Assembly: GCA_036346275.1 (NCBI GenBank)
Contig: CM070722.1
Location: 67,059,524 to 67,123,523 of the forward strand
Length of the DNA stretch: 64,000 bases
Source: Otatea glauca
Taxonomy: Eukaryota > Streptophyta > Magnoliopsida > Poales > Poaceae
Direction: 5' to 3'
Below, one piece after another: positions 1-12,559 of the stretch. The position numbers and the translations under genes were made by a program. A model generated the notes under the pieces. The model saw only the letters and a list, made by a program, of their open reading frames with translations. It was not told the origin of the DNA and did no database searches. Positions within the stretch are counted from its first letter, which is position 1. Each line of letters begins with the position of its first letter.

Positions 1-337
1 CTCATGGTAAGCATCGAGGTCACCCAAATCTCATGAGCGTAACGAAGGTGAGAAATCCTATCATACTCATCATGGCTAAGACCACAGATGAGGATGTTCC
101 TTGCTTTAGCGTTCGCCTCAACGTCGACCATATTTCCGTAGTGGCGTTTTCATCGCCAGAACCTCATACGGAGTTTCACCTTCGCCATATCGAAAGCCAC
201 AGGCGTGATGTATGACTCCATCCGCGATTTCCAAAACGGAAAATCAACTCCAGCAAAAATGGGAGGCTTGGTGGAATACTTGTCCATCACCATGGCTCTT
301 GAGACCGGTCAAGATCTAGAAAGAGCAGAACTGCTCG
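1..337. other. Unassigned left edge of the window
   Basis: No gene is recognised. A 60-codon open frame runs from 33 to 215 and a second short frame ends near 345, just before the conserved motif that opens the next element. The frames could be the tail of a retroelement ORF cut by the window edge, but no diagnostic motif is visible. Confidence 0.3.
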
Positions 338-2647
338 ATACTAATTGAAAGATCGAAAAAGCGACTAGAGGGGGTGAATAGGAGCCAAATAAAATTTTCG
401 AATAAACTCTCCCCAAAATTCAAACCACCAAAAGACCGTAAAGAAACTGCACTTTGTCGGGTATTTCTGATCGGATGAGCAGTACCCCGACCCTCTGAGG
501 TCGGATGAACAATACTCGAAATGAATAGTGTTCGGTGAGCAAGACCCCGACCGGTACCGGTCGGATGAGCAATACTCCGACCAAGTGGTTGGATGAACAG
601 ACTCGGTGAATAGTGTTCGGGTGAATAGTACCTCCCGACCTGCGGAGGTCGGTGAACGATACTCGGGTAAATAGTGTTCGGTGAGCGAAGAAAATCAAGA
701 CGATCTCAAAAGCAAATCGATGTAACTTTTGATCGGTGATCCAAAACATTGAAAATTGGTGTGCACCTCCCAAAGGATGTCGGAACCTATTTCAATCAAC
801 AATCGAAGGAATTAATACCAAGGTTCCGTCCTTTTCAGTTTAACAAATGCAACACCAAAAAGCGAGTCACGAACACAGACTTCACTAACTTGCTGCTGGG
901 AGTTGATGGTGAAAATCCTTGGATGACTCTCCACAAATCACAGCAAGTAAGTACACGAAGAAACAACCCTTCAAACAAATAGAAACACCATCCGAAAACT
1001 AGGCACGTAAATTGGTTTCTTGCAAAACGAATAGAAGAGGTTGTAGATTGCCTAGATGATTGGGATATGATCTATAGGAGATTCATCCAGCAATCTTTCA
1101 TCCTTGGCAATAAGAACCAGAAGCCAATCAAGACTAAACAACTGCAAGTCACACGTTTACGCACTTTAAGAACACACAGATTTACAACTTGCAACAAGAA
1201 CGTAAGGATTGCCTAAAAGATTGAAAGCACCGAATCCAGAGAAAAGTTCATCAATCATGAATTTCAACAAAGACTCAATAGCATGTAGAAGGAGATGAGG
1301 CAAATCCAAATTACGTAAGGTAAATTGCAAGTAAGTAAATCACGAATTTAGATAATGTAATTTAAGTGCGTAATGTAAATACGTTAGAGAAATGAAACAG
1401 GAATAGAAATGAAGAACATTTCATTTCCGGAAGGGAGGTTTACAAAGCCTCACAACAAAGTGGGCAAAGCTCAAATGAGCAGCAAAAACCTCAGAACCTT
1501 CAAAACCTTCAAAGAGGGAGGCTGCCCCTACCCTCTATTTATAGTGACACAGGATCAATTCCCACCTTTGGATGTCTGCTTCAATCCTAAGCCAACATCC
1601 AAGAGCCGAGATTTGATCCTTACATCATCACTCTCAACAACTCTCAACTACTCACGTAGACTTTCCTCACTGCTCACCCCCAAGGAGACACCCCTCTCCT
1701 GTCTATTCATAGCGGGCTTGGAACACCTACCACCCTTGGATGAGCCTCTAAACCCTAGAGCACTCCATCAAGGGTGAGATTTTACCCACTCACAAAGCTA
1801 TGCATGGGCTCACCCAAACCCAACAACACAGCGGGTTTTGCACGCTTTTCAACTCACACTAACTTGACCCGCTACTCTATCTTCCCGACCGTGATCCAAC
1901 GGTCCTCCTAGATCGAGCGGCTCCAAGTTAGCATCTCATCCATTCCTTTGTCTTCTCGGCTTGCGGCTACTCCACGGCCTCGGTCATCTTTGGCGACACC
2001 TTGATCATCGGACCTCGGCTCTCGGCCTAGTCACGATCTCCTTCGCCTCACCATGACCTAGCTCCAAAGTCCTGCAACCATCATAGACAAGGAACCACAT
2101 CACATAGCAATATCCAACAACACATATCCATCTCAACAGAAAGATATACACTATGCTGACCAGCAAAAACCCCGACCACACGTGGTCTGACCACTGGTTT
2201 CCATCCCGACCAACCATGGTCTGACCACTGGTCTCCAACTCAATCACTCGGAGTCTCAACCACTCGGAGTCGGACGACCCAACCACTCGGGGTCGAACGA
2301 CTGGTCTCCAACCACCAAAGCCCGACTACTCGGTCGGACGACCCGACCACTCGGGTCGGACGGTAGTTTGCAACACAGCCAAAGCCCCGACCACTCAGGT
2401 CGGACGACCCGACCACTCGAGGTCGGACGACTGGTCTCCAACCAGTAACTCAAATTGCTCTATCTTGAAAAACAATCTAAACCAAACTCAAACTTGAGCA
2501 CACCTTGCTCAAATAAAGTCAAATACTCATCACAAACATGGATGGACCTCCACATGGTCCTTCAGTCTACACATTCTGCCTCTGTAATCTCTGTATGCAG
2601 CTCTATGTTATCATTGTTGTTTGATTGCAAAGGAAAGCGTGTTTAAA
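338..2647. mobile_element. Non-coding, hairpin-rich LTR-retroelement-like remnant
   Basis: The block opens with the motif GCGACTAGAGGGGGTGAATA (338-357), which recurs in near-identical form at 47228 at the start of another element in this window. Positions 460-700 and 2160-2445 hold many short variants of a GGTCGGA...TCCGACC inverted repeat (for example CCGACCACTCGGGTCGG), so the DNA can form a series of small hairpins. There is no gag or pol coding. The middle (700-2000) is low in coding potential. From general knowledge, this opening motif is common in grass retroelements. The family and the right-hand boundary are not certain. Confidence 0.4.
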
Positions 2648-4383
2648 CCACCCACCCCCACCGCCCAGTAGCAAGCGGGTCCCTAAAATTTTTTAAAGTG
2701 ATACAAAACCGTTCCTTGTTAGACCAAATTTGCTTATTGAATTGGTTCTAATTTTACTGGTTTCGGATTTTTAAGACCTTAGGACTATTTGTATTGTATT
2801 TTTAGTGAATTTCAAATATACGTGTTCGATTTATGATTTTATAAAATCATCGTACAAGACTATAGAGTTGTACGTATGAAGTGTGCACCCTCAATAAAAA
2901 TTTTCTAGTTCCGCCACTAGGGATGGCAATAAAAAACAAGTTTGAGCATGGCTTGTTCGAGAACACGTCCTAACTGTAAATACTATACTTAAAAAATGCA
3001 AATCACCAACTAGAACCAAGAATTGAAATGAGACAAATGGACCTTTTATTTATTTTACGGTATCAAGTTTTTGGTTTGGTACAAGTTTCAGTCAAGTGGA
3101 AGGTCAGAGTAGCAATTTCTGCATGGGAGTATTAATTATTTGACCTCCAGTTCATTCCCACTCTAGGATTTGCTAACCTTTAGATTGTGACTAGATATAG
3201 GATAGATAACATGTATGTTGTATGATGGGATGATGTGCATTGCAAGCATGTTCGGATGATATGTACTGTGTAGAGTATCTGTTGGTAAGGTATATTGTAT
3301 TGTAGTCTAGAGCTGTTTGAGCTGAAATAGTATGTAAAGCCATGGTATCTAGAAATAGTTCTATGTTTATTATCGGTGATCTATACGAGATCAGCACACT
3401 AAATTTCTTTATCAAAAAAATGAAGAGAAGAGGCTTTCAAAGAGGCGGTCACTGGCCAATAAAAAAAACACAGCAAGTAGTTCATTATTATTATGAGAAT
3501 ACAAAAACAATGGCAATATGTCCTAAGGACAAAATAAAAGAAAATTAACATGAATAAACGGAGTTCTATCACCAAGGTTGTTGAAGACCAATCCTACACT
3601 TTGCTCTAGCATAAAAGTAGCTAAATCTTACTTCCAATAGCTATAATAATGACCATAAATAAATCCTACTTGTAATAGGATTATTTTATCTTGTTTGGTA
3701 CGTCAATAATAAATCCTAAAATCAATATTTTTCTAATCAAGATGAACATGTAGCAGATAAAATCTAGTATTCTAGCAAAGGAACATCTGACTCTTTTTAT
3801 TTTGTCAAGAGTAGAGAATACAAAGACACATCATCAAAGATACATACAATTGTAAAGTTAGTATATATAATACGTAAAGAAGGAGAGTGGTCAAACATCC
3901 GTAAAAGTACATTATCGCACTGAATAATCAATACATGAGATATGTAATATAAATAGAAAGCATAAAAGAAAAATCTGCAGACACACAAACTACTAGTAAG
4001 TTCGTAATTAAACAACATGAAAGTAAATTTTTAAGTATGATTATCTTAGCACTAACTGTTTCATCTTACAGAAAAACAAAGTTCAAAGCTTAAACAACAA
4101 TACTTTTTTCAAAAGAGTTTGTCATGTCCTCTTGTTGATGACATGCCATCGGTAAGTTGGGTTTGCATTCACAGGCCAGAACAGAAACATGTTTTTTTAG
4201 TACAATGTCCTGCTAATGTTTTTTAGGCGTAGAGTTTGTATTCAACATATACCTTCATTGTTATCACTGCCATTTGGATGTATTGAAGGCTCTACAGGAG
4301 AAAAACACATTACACTCTGTGACTAGTAATGATTATATAATAATGACTACCGGAATATGATTGATTGGCACTGTAGAGATAAA
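2648..4383. other. AT-rich intergenic DNA, no gene seen
   Basis: No exon-like open frame, RNA gene or clear element ends were found. Short open frames here have AT-driven composition and no recognisable motif. Confidence 0.5.
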
Positions 4384-4470
4384 GCTCTGATACCACTTGT
4401 TAGGGTTAGAACGACAAAATAATGGAGACAAAGATATAACGTGAAAAAACCCTTATGGGAAAAAAAGATA
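4384..4470. repeat. Left copy of a dispersed direct repeat (decayed LTR-like)
   Basis: The sequence starting GCTCTGATACCACTTGTTAG recurs with substitutions at 6870-6955. Both copies contain a TGTTAG start followed by a similar stretch of about 70 bases. The pair flanks the ribosomal-protein and LINE region. A TG start suggests eroded LTR ends, but no target duplication, primer site or internal coding links the two copies. Confidence 0.4.
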
Positions 4471-5295
4471 TTTGAGTTATCTCTAATTAACAAACCTCCC
4501 CTTAACTCAAAATCCATAATGAAATTGTTTCCGAAAAAACCCGAAGGGTAATTAAGCACCACGAATATAAGTGCGTTAAAAATCCAAAAGACTAATGAAC
4601 AAGGAAGATTGGAACAGTCAATCCAAACACTTGTAGTACGAAAAATCACAAAGGGTATGAAAGATTAGAATAGTCTTATATAAATGCTTCTCATGAAACA
4701 AATCGCCGGTAGGTCGAGAGAAAGACTGGAACAGTCAATCCAAAATACACAGCTATTAACAAAGCAGACGAAGAAATCTGGGTCTTCAATGATTCATAAC
4801 CCTAATAAAGTCTGAGTCTGTGCAACTGACCTCCTGAAACAAACGCTCAATCATCAAATAGTATAAGCCAAGACATCACCTGTAGCGCTTGATAAATAGC
4901 GAAGAACGCATATCATGGATCTTTAATATGCTCCACATAGAACATAAAATTCAGCAAACTGCCTATTGAAAATCCATAACATGGTTGAAACTGCTCCTGC
5001 AAAAATATCTAGATGAAGAAAAAAATTCTCATGCGGCCAATGGAGTATAAATTGCAGTAGACTCCTCATATCGAGCAAAGACAACAAAACAACATTGTAG
5101 CATCCACACCGAAACAAACTCCTTGCACTTTAAACCTTCATCTCAAACTGACATTAGAGCAAAACCTTCGCTAGAAAAAATTTCGAAAAGTATAATGCTA
5201 CCAGCAGGATGTCATCAAGTTCCAAATTCAGTTGTCTCCGCCAACTGACATTGTTTTTTTTTCAAAATTCTCTAGACCAAGCGTGCGTGACAACA

Positions 5296-6641
5296 CCCGT
5301 GCATCATCAAAGAGTTGGTCAGTCTCTCAACAACTTGGCATTGAATCTTGCGGAACCTCTTCACAGAATACCTTCTAGCAGTGTGGGGAAGATTACAGAA
5401 GAAACAAGGCTTTAAAGCCGTCTCTGAAAGAGATTGCCGAGGTGTGTTGCTCCTGCTATTGACCAGTTAGATGCCTCATCTTTGATGGATTGAAAGATCT
5501 GTTCGTGGGTTGCCCAGTTCCTTTGGAAGATCCTGTTGTTACACTCTTTCCACCATTGCCAGCATGTTAAGATGATTATGGTTTTAACACCTTTGGAGGA
5601 GGCCGGGTTGCGTAGAATGTGGTGTAGGCTCCATTGCTCAAGATTTACGTAGGGCTCCCATTGGTCCGGGTGGATGGACGGCACATTAACCCATTGCGCA
5701 ATAAAGGACCACATACGTCGGGCCTGGGGGCAGTCAATGAAGAGGTGGAAAACTGTTTCTAGGTTTCGGCAGCACATGTGGCAGAAGTATTGATTAGGCC
5801 AACCCCTGAGCTGCAAACGTTGTGCAGTCCATAGCCGATTTTCTTTGTGCTAGCTTAAGAAGATCTTCTGACGTAGTGGAGCCCAAGCCGACCAAATTGT
5901 GGTGACAAAAGATTTTGGGTGCATCCATTGAGCGCAAGTGGTAAGTGAGCTAGTGAGTAGACGTCATCCGAGGTCTGCGTCCATATGATGACATCTTTCA
6001 ATTTGGACGAAGGGAATCGATTGAATTTTGGACCATAGATGAACGTATTCCCTTAGTAGTTGCGGGTCGGATGGCGGCAAATGTCTCGAATCCGCTTGTT
6101 GTTACGCAAAGCGTTCGCCACCGATCGTGTCTTTCTTATCGAGTGTTTGTAGAGATGCGGCGCAAGCTGGCAGGGCGCTACACCGTGTAACCATCTAGAG
6201 GTCCAGAAGGTTGCTACTTGCCCATCACCAATGATGATTTTGGTGGCTGCCATGAAGATACTCTGGTCAATCCTATCACATGGCGTCGGCAATTTGCACC
6301 ACGGCCTTTCTGGATTTGTATGCCTGAGCCAAAGCCAACGCAGTCTCAGAGCTCGCGCTAATCTGACTAGATCCAATACCCCTAGATCTCCCAAATTAAA
6401 AGGTCGACAGACAGTTGTCCATAATACCTCTTCTCCTTTTTTTTGGTGCACTCTCCGCACCTTGTATTTTACTCTATTCCTACCTTTTAACTTCTAATTC
6501 AATGTTGGCTTTGCCATTTTCAAAAAAAAAAGCAGTGTGGGGAAGATATGTGACATGCTTTGTTGGATTGACAGCAAGGTAATCATTCAGAGAGATGTCA
6601 TTGACCTGGACGTCCTCAAAGGACCAGCGGTTGAAGAACCA
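5296..6641 (-). pseudogene. RPS5: 40S ribosomal protein S5 (uS7) fragment, split by a LINE
   Basis: On the minus strand, 6641-6531 encodes the start of the conserved S5/uS7 region (FNRWSFEDVQVND, then a run ending LPHTA). Reading resumes at 5393 and continues RYSVKRFRK to NSLMMHG near 5296. The join falls exactly at the 17-bp target duplication of the LINE at 5394-6530, so the two parts were continuous before insertion. Family knowledge: this protein is a small-subunit component of about 200 residues. Only roughly residues 14-68 are recognisable. The expected following residues (RNNGKK) are replaced by unrelated sequence. Upstream of 6641 the frame stays open to 6839 with a Glu-rich, non-ribosomal sequence, so this is a fragment or chimera and not a working gene. 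Confidence 0.85.
5394..6530 (+). mobile_element. 5'-truncated LINE (L1-type) with inverted 5' part
   Basis: The insertion is bounded by a 17-bp target duplication (AGCAGTGTGGGGAAGAT at 5377-5393 and 6531-6547) and ends in oligo-A at 6522-6530, so its 3' end points right. The recognisable ORF2 C-terminus lies on the minus strand. Positions 6460-6053 carry the conserved CRP..LGDLGVLDL..RALRLRWLW region, and 5816-5412 carries the zf-RVT Cys/His knuckle with a C..C...H.F..C pattern. The minus-strand frame has stops and a frameshift between 6053 and 5816. An inverted 5' segment joined to a forward poly-A 3' end is the signature of twin priming during target-primed reverse transcription. The inversion joint lies around 6440-6490. 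Confidence 0.8.
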
Positions 6642-6869
6642 GAAGGCGGTGGCACAAGTCCTTGGTGAAGTACCTGCAGATCCGGAGGAGTCGGCGTGCG
6701 GCACGGATCCTGGCGGCTGGCGTGACGATCCGGCGGGGCTGTGGTTGCCCTCCTCCTCCTCCTCCTGGCCGACGCGAAGGGGCTGGTGGAGGTGGAAGGG
6801 CAGGGCCGGCCTAATGAGGTCGGTGCGGAAGACGGGCACGCACGATGGAGATCTAAAAATCTCAGATGT

Positions 6870-7109
6870 GCTCTGGTACCACTTGTTAGAGTTCCTACGG
6901 CAAAATAACGGAGATAAAGATTTAACGTAGAAAAACCCTCGTGAGAAAAAACCACAGAAAACAATCCACTATCCGTTCCAATGTTTACATGTACAGAGTG
7001 TTGGCTTATATAACCAAAAGAGTTCTAGTTATAGAAGATTTTGACTAACAACCTATTTAGATAAAATCAAAAAATATAGTAAGTAGAGATATTTGAGTTA
7101 TCTATAACA
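6870..7109. repeat. Right copy of the dispersed direct repeat, solo-LTR-like
   Basis: Positions 6870-6955 repeat 4384-4470. From TGTTAG at 6884 to TAACA at 7109 the segment has the TG...CA form of a short LTR, and its end resembles sequence near 4470-4490. No flanking 5-bp duplication was found, so the LTR reading is tentative. Confidence 0.35.
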
Positions 7110-8060
7110 GGCACCATGAAGCAAGATTGAGCTAAACACACATGGCTTGCCTAATACTGACACCATTGTTCGATTTGGAGGCCAAGAACTTCTCTTCAGA
7201 GAAAGCCATGGTTGGCTGGCAATCTGAAACTTCAAAGAGTTTGGGGGCACATTAATAGAAATAAGAGGAGAAATGCCCATATTTAACACATTAGGATAGA
7301 ATGAAATAACACACTGTCCATTAACATTAAAAAATAGTAATCTATCTAACAACAAATTGAAATTCTTAAATATGATAGGAAAACAGAACTACATGGTGCT
7401 TCTAAAAACTTCACTTACACTGCAATCTAGTTTTTATGTATAATTGAAAATCTAATTAGGATTGAAAAAAAAGAGGCTAAAAATATCTACCTTGATGGCA
7501 TGCATGGCTAGCAGTGTAAAACTCAGAAGAGTTTGGGGGCAAATAAATAGAAATAAGATGAAAACGGTCATCTTTAATACAATAAGATATTGGGTGCGGA
7601 CAAATTGTTTACTGGCTAGTAGAAGACTAACATTCAGTAAATAGCATTTTGCATTAAAAAATATGGTCATGACCAAGACCTTCGAAACTCAACTAATGAC
7701 ATCTTTACTAAAATTTAATGCACTGCCAGAAGAGCATGGCTACCGGCTGGATTGCTTAAACAGAAACTTTATATGAGCAACATATAAGGAAGTTTATTTT
7801 GCCTAATTTCTGACCCAGGATTATGATGCATATCCAAAATTCCTACTAAATTTCTAGGTGAAATACACCAAGAGCTCAAAAGGGTATCAACTTTGTGCAT
7901 AAATGTTCTTGCACAACCCAAATCCACACTAAATGGTTAAATCAAACACAACAGCAACTTAAGAAAGGTGAAAATGAAAATAACGAACGCTGCTAATATC
8001 TCTCAATGTCTATGCCCATGCTGCACAGCTTAAAAGAAGGGGAACAAAAAAAAAGGCTTT
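7110..8060. other. AT-rich intergenic DNA with a small internal duplication
   Basis: A segment around AGAGTTTGGGGGCA followed by a TAATAGAAATAAG-like stretch occurs near 7237 and again near 7528. A short minus-strand frame at about 7210-7120 is open but matches nothing I recognise. No gene is supported. Confidence 0.4.
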
Positions 8061-11000
8061 TTGTGGCAACCCACCTAATTAACTCAGGATAACGACGGTA
8101 ACTCTGTCATTAACTCTAAGGTAATTACGCTGATCTGGACATATTAGCTAATAAAATATCGAGCGGATCTAATATTTTATCAGTTAATACATCGTATTCA
8201 GAGTGTTGCAATAGAACAATAAATAGAGACTAGCAATGGAACTTTATTACAATCCATGCCACGCAAGCTAACAGTCTAAAGTTCATAAGCCATTACATAA
8301 CCTTTACAGTAAAAAGTTTACATATAAATAGTAATATAATTATACCCCAGTGAATAACGATTACTGCCATAAGGACCACTACTCCACCTAGTCCTCTGGG
8401 TAGTCCTCCGCTGCCTCGTTACCCTGATCTTGCGAGTGTATCTCCAACCACTCCTACTTGGTGAATCCATCGAGCTCAGCTTCTAAGCAAAGAGGGATTT
8501 ATACAAGGGTAAGTACAATAGATACTCAACAAGCGTTAATAACAAAATGCATTATATAAATTTTCTTCCCAAAACCATCTCTTATATCTTTTCCTCAAAT
8601 CCTTTCACCAAAATAGGTTTTATTAGAAAGATTTGTGTTTCTGATTTTTAATTATTAAAATGCTACTGGCACTCGTATATGAGGTAGACATAGCTTCCGC
8701 AGCCTCCAATACAAGAGAAAGGCATGAATTCACGATTTTTAACCCTGCGTAGGTTTTGTACCACTTTACCCATAATGAACCCATCCGCAGCTGGGAACCC
8801 AAAATATTTATCACTACTTAGGTATTAGATCTCCAACCATGATAGCCAACGAGTAGTAGTGTCTTTGACTGTTTCTCACCTACTCTCAGCGTACTAGTTG
8901 CACTATGTTACTGCAGCAGCACGGATACTCAACAATAGGCTTTAAATATAGCGTCTGATCAACCGCAGCTGATTTCCCATGTACTTTACTGGGTTGAACC
9001 GGCGTATCCAGTTTCACACCCCTCTTAGTTATCTACTCTTATCCCAATGTGGAGATCATAACACCGCTATAGGACAACATTTTATGGTCGTTTCTATACA
9101 CTATGTTCGATACGAATATTACGACTCATTGCTCAAGTATAGGGGTTTATCCTTATATTGTAGCTTATATAGAGAGTCCCACCGGCATAACATTCCTTCT
9201 CATCGGCACCCTCTACCTGCCACATATGTGGGTACATTAATCCCACAAATTCATAACCAAATACTGCCGCAACAATTCACCATCAAAATCACCTTTTAAT
9301 AATGCTCGATTTATAGATTTTCTTTAAATTAGAATTTTCTAATGCATTGATGATATCACGTATAACCAAATATATTTGCTTGAATTTAATTAAATATTAT
9401 TAAGGAATGCTTGCCTGGATTTTGGTCAAAAGAAACGTCTTCACCCGATCAGTACTGTGGATCAACGAATCGATTGGAATTAATTTCTGAAACTACATAA
9501 ATACCATATTTTAGTGGCTAATAAACTTTTACATGATTTACAGTATCCAACCCCTGATTTTTATTATTTTAGTGTTTACAAAATTTATGTTGTGCACATT
9601 ACTGTTTTATATAATTTTCTTTTGTCGTGCTTTAATTAAAAGTTCAGCAAGTGAATTTTATTGATTAAACGGATTTTAATTGGTTGTATTTAAGTTGGAT
9701 CGTGCATACTAATAGATTGATTAATATTTTAGCTGATTTACTAAAATTACATATTTCATGTTTTTCTCTTTTCTTCTCTTATGTTATTTTTCTGATAATT
9801 CATTAATTGCATCTATTTTACACGATTACTAGCGTCGGCATTATGTTATTATTATTTTTCCCAATTAATTAATTATTTTTACATGTTTTAGAAATTTACC
9901 CATTTTTCATAATTTTCTCTTTCTTTCTTTTCTTTTTCTTTCTTTTCCTTTTTCTTTCTTTTCCTCCCCATCCTTATCCATTCGGCTGAACCTTCTTGTC
10001 TCCCTTCTTCTTTGGCTCTTCTCTACCTCCCATCCATGGTGCCTCCCTTCTCTGCCGATTTGGTCAAGTTGGCCCACTGCCGGCGCCAGCGCTGGCCTCT
10101 CCGGCCACGCCCGCCCACTGGCTCCTCTCCCCGTCGCCTCCCAACGTCAGCCCCACCTTTCTTTGGACAGCGCTGACCTACCTTCGCCGAGCCACTCCCC
10201 CGCGCGCTCGCCACAGTCGTCGTCTGTCTGCTCACAACCAACCTTGCTGGGCCTACCCCACGCACTTACGTGGACCACCAACCCCAGGTCCCTTTCCCTC
10301 GGCTCCACGTCGCCCTGGGCCGCTCTCGGCCTAGCGCGCACCCCCGCCGCAGCCTCTTGGCCCCTTCACCTTGGCCCCCAAGCCGACCGAGCCTGGGCCG
10401 ATACCCTCAAGCCGCCGCCTCATCCTCCGGCGCTCCCTGGGTTGCCGTCTCCCACTCGGGCTGCCCTTACTCCTTGGCTGACTCTCTCTGGCCAAGCTAG
10501 GGTTTGGGTTTGGTACACCCTGGCTGGCTGGCTCACTACGATTTACTACTAATTTTTGCTTTATTATGTTCTGTGCTGTGATGATACATATGTATGATTT
10601 CGATTTTAGGTCAATGATGAATCACAAATTACTTGGACAGCAATTAGCGGTATTGTGGCGACACCTATGGTTTTTGCCACACGCCAGGGAATGTGACAGT
10701 ACCACAGGCACGTATAATACCGCTTCCTGCAACCACTAAACTGAGACCACTAGCATTTCTACTGTCTTTAGTCTATATTTTGATTTTGCTACTGCTATAC
10801 CTATGTCTGCTACTGATGGTTAAGAATGGATGGTTACCTATGATGTGGGAAATGAAATGATCTGCTAGGATGTGTGGTGCTGGTGATGATGTGGCTGCCT
10901 TGGTGGTGCTGGAGATGAGGATGATGGGTGGCCTTGCTCTATCTTGTGGCTGGTCTTGGCTCCCTTGTTGGCTTGGTGCTCTTGGGGTTGCTCCTTGCTT

Positions 11001-11470
11001 CTTGCTTGAGCTCCTCCTTGCTCCTAGGTGTGGCTGGTCTTGGCTTCCTTGCTTCTCGAGGCTTGTGGCTTTTGGTGGTCTTCTTGACCTCTTGGCTTGT
11101 GCTTGAGGCTTGACTGACCGATGGCTTTGGGGCTTTGCTCCTTATGTATTTGGCATGGTTGGCTTATGCTCTAAGGTTTTGGATAGTTGGCTTTGGTTGG
11201 AGGCTTTCCTTGGAAGGCTTGACTGGGGAAGACTTGGCTGGGGCTTTGCTCTGTTAGGTTGTGCTGTCCTAATGTACAATGCTCATGCTTATCTTTTCTA
11301 CTGTGAGGTTCTACCTTTTTACCGTGAAAATTTTTACTTTTCTACTATGCGATATTTTTACTATTTGTGTGTCTACGAATAAATTCAGGTTTGTTAATTG
11401 CCAAGTGATGAATCCTAATCCGTGAGAGGTGCTAATTTGGCTCTGGATGAATATGATATCTTAGTGAGCG
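8061..11470. other. Probable decayed retroelement, non-coding
   Basis: This stretch mixes AT-rich DNA, a polypyrimidine run (about 9905-9965), a GC-rich proline-coding-like block (9990-10510) and a T/G-rich block (10860-11240) with short repeats such as GGCTGGTCTTGGCT. The open frames in the GC-rich block exist on both strands at once, which points to composition and not to coding. No LTR pair, gag or pol motif was identified, so the retroelement reading rests on texture only. Confidence 0.3.
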
Positions 11471-12513
11471 ATGCCATCTCATACGGGTCTAACGACAACG
11501 CTACTTTTTAGATTTTCTTGTCTTTTTAAATTATTGCTTTTATTTCTATATGCAACCATACTGATATGCAGACTACAGATGAAGATTACAGAAGTCACAT
11601 ATTTAGAAAGCCACAACAGTAAATTTTTATGGAGGCTAATATTTTTTAAAAAAGAAAATTAGAAAGCTACAACAGTAAAAATTTCACGACTACGAGCCAG
11701 CAAAACAACGATAAACCCAACACACATGGAGAGAGAGACATGGACAGCCATACCTCATAATAGCTAGCTAAATGCCATTAAAATGTGAGGGGCAAAAAAA
11801 CTCTTTCTTCTACGTAAACAGCAGTACAGCACTACTTCATTGCGCATCCTTCACGCACGTGTCTAGCCAAGTGGAGTAGAAGCAGATATAAAATGTCACC
11901 TACCGGCCCGGCCAAGTGCTGCGCTGGATCCAATCCAACACGAATGAAGTGAACATGCAGCCGACTACCTGTCTGAAATGATCAGGATTTCAAACCACTA
12001 CACAGTCGACGACTGGCACTTGTTTAGCTATATAATTTAATTCTCTATCACAAGAAATTGAAAAACCAGCTGCATTGCACTGTGCGATCCAGCCATTTTT
12101 CAGGGATCTCGTATTCTCATCTCGCAGAATCGATCGTGATCTAAAATAATCCCGTGCCGGCGCTCATGTTCACCTTAAGGCTTCAGCACATGCAAAACTA
12201 AAACTAATTTTCTCGTAAAGAATCAGATAGATTTCGAGTGTGAAACGACGCAAGATCTGTTGCCCTTTCGATGCGCTCGCGTCGCCTGATCCACATGGCA
12301 AAACGATTTGTTAATTGCAACGTCTACTGGTACATATGGATATGGAAGCGATGATGTCATCTACAGGAGAAAAAACAATTTGTTAGGGACGGATCTAAGT
12401 TAACTATGCATCATGTAGCGTGCAATGAACTAAACAGTGTGTTGATCTGAAGCAGCGTATGTTTGGATGAAAAAGATTTGGTAGGCTCTGTAGACAAGTG
12501 AACGCCGTTCCCC

Positions 12514-12559
<46 letters not shown>

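Noticed and set aside
4384..7109. Complete LTR retrotransposon between the two direct repeats
   Set aside because: No primer site, gag or pol between them, and no target duplication outside. The interior is explained by the RPS5 fragment and LINE.
9996..10552. Overlapping Pro/Ser-rich open frames on both strands
   Set aside because: Open frames in several phases at once in a GC-rich block, with no domain, no splice context and no codon bias. Composition explains them.
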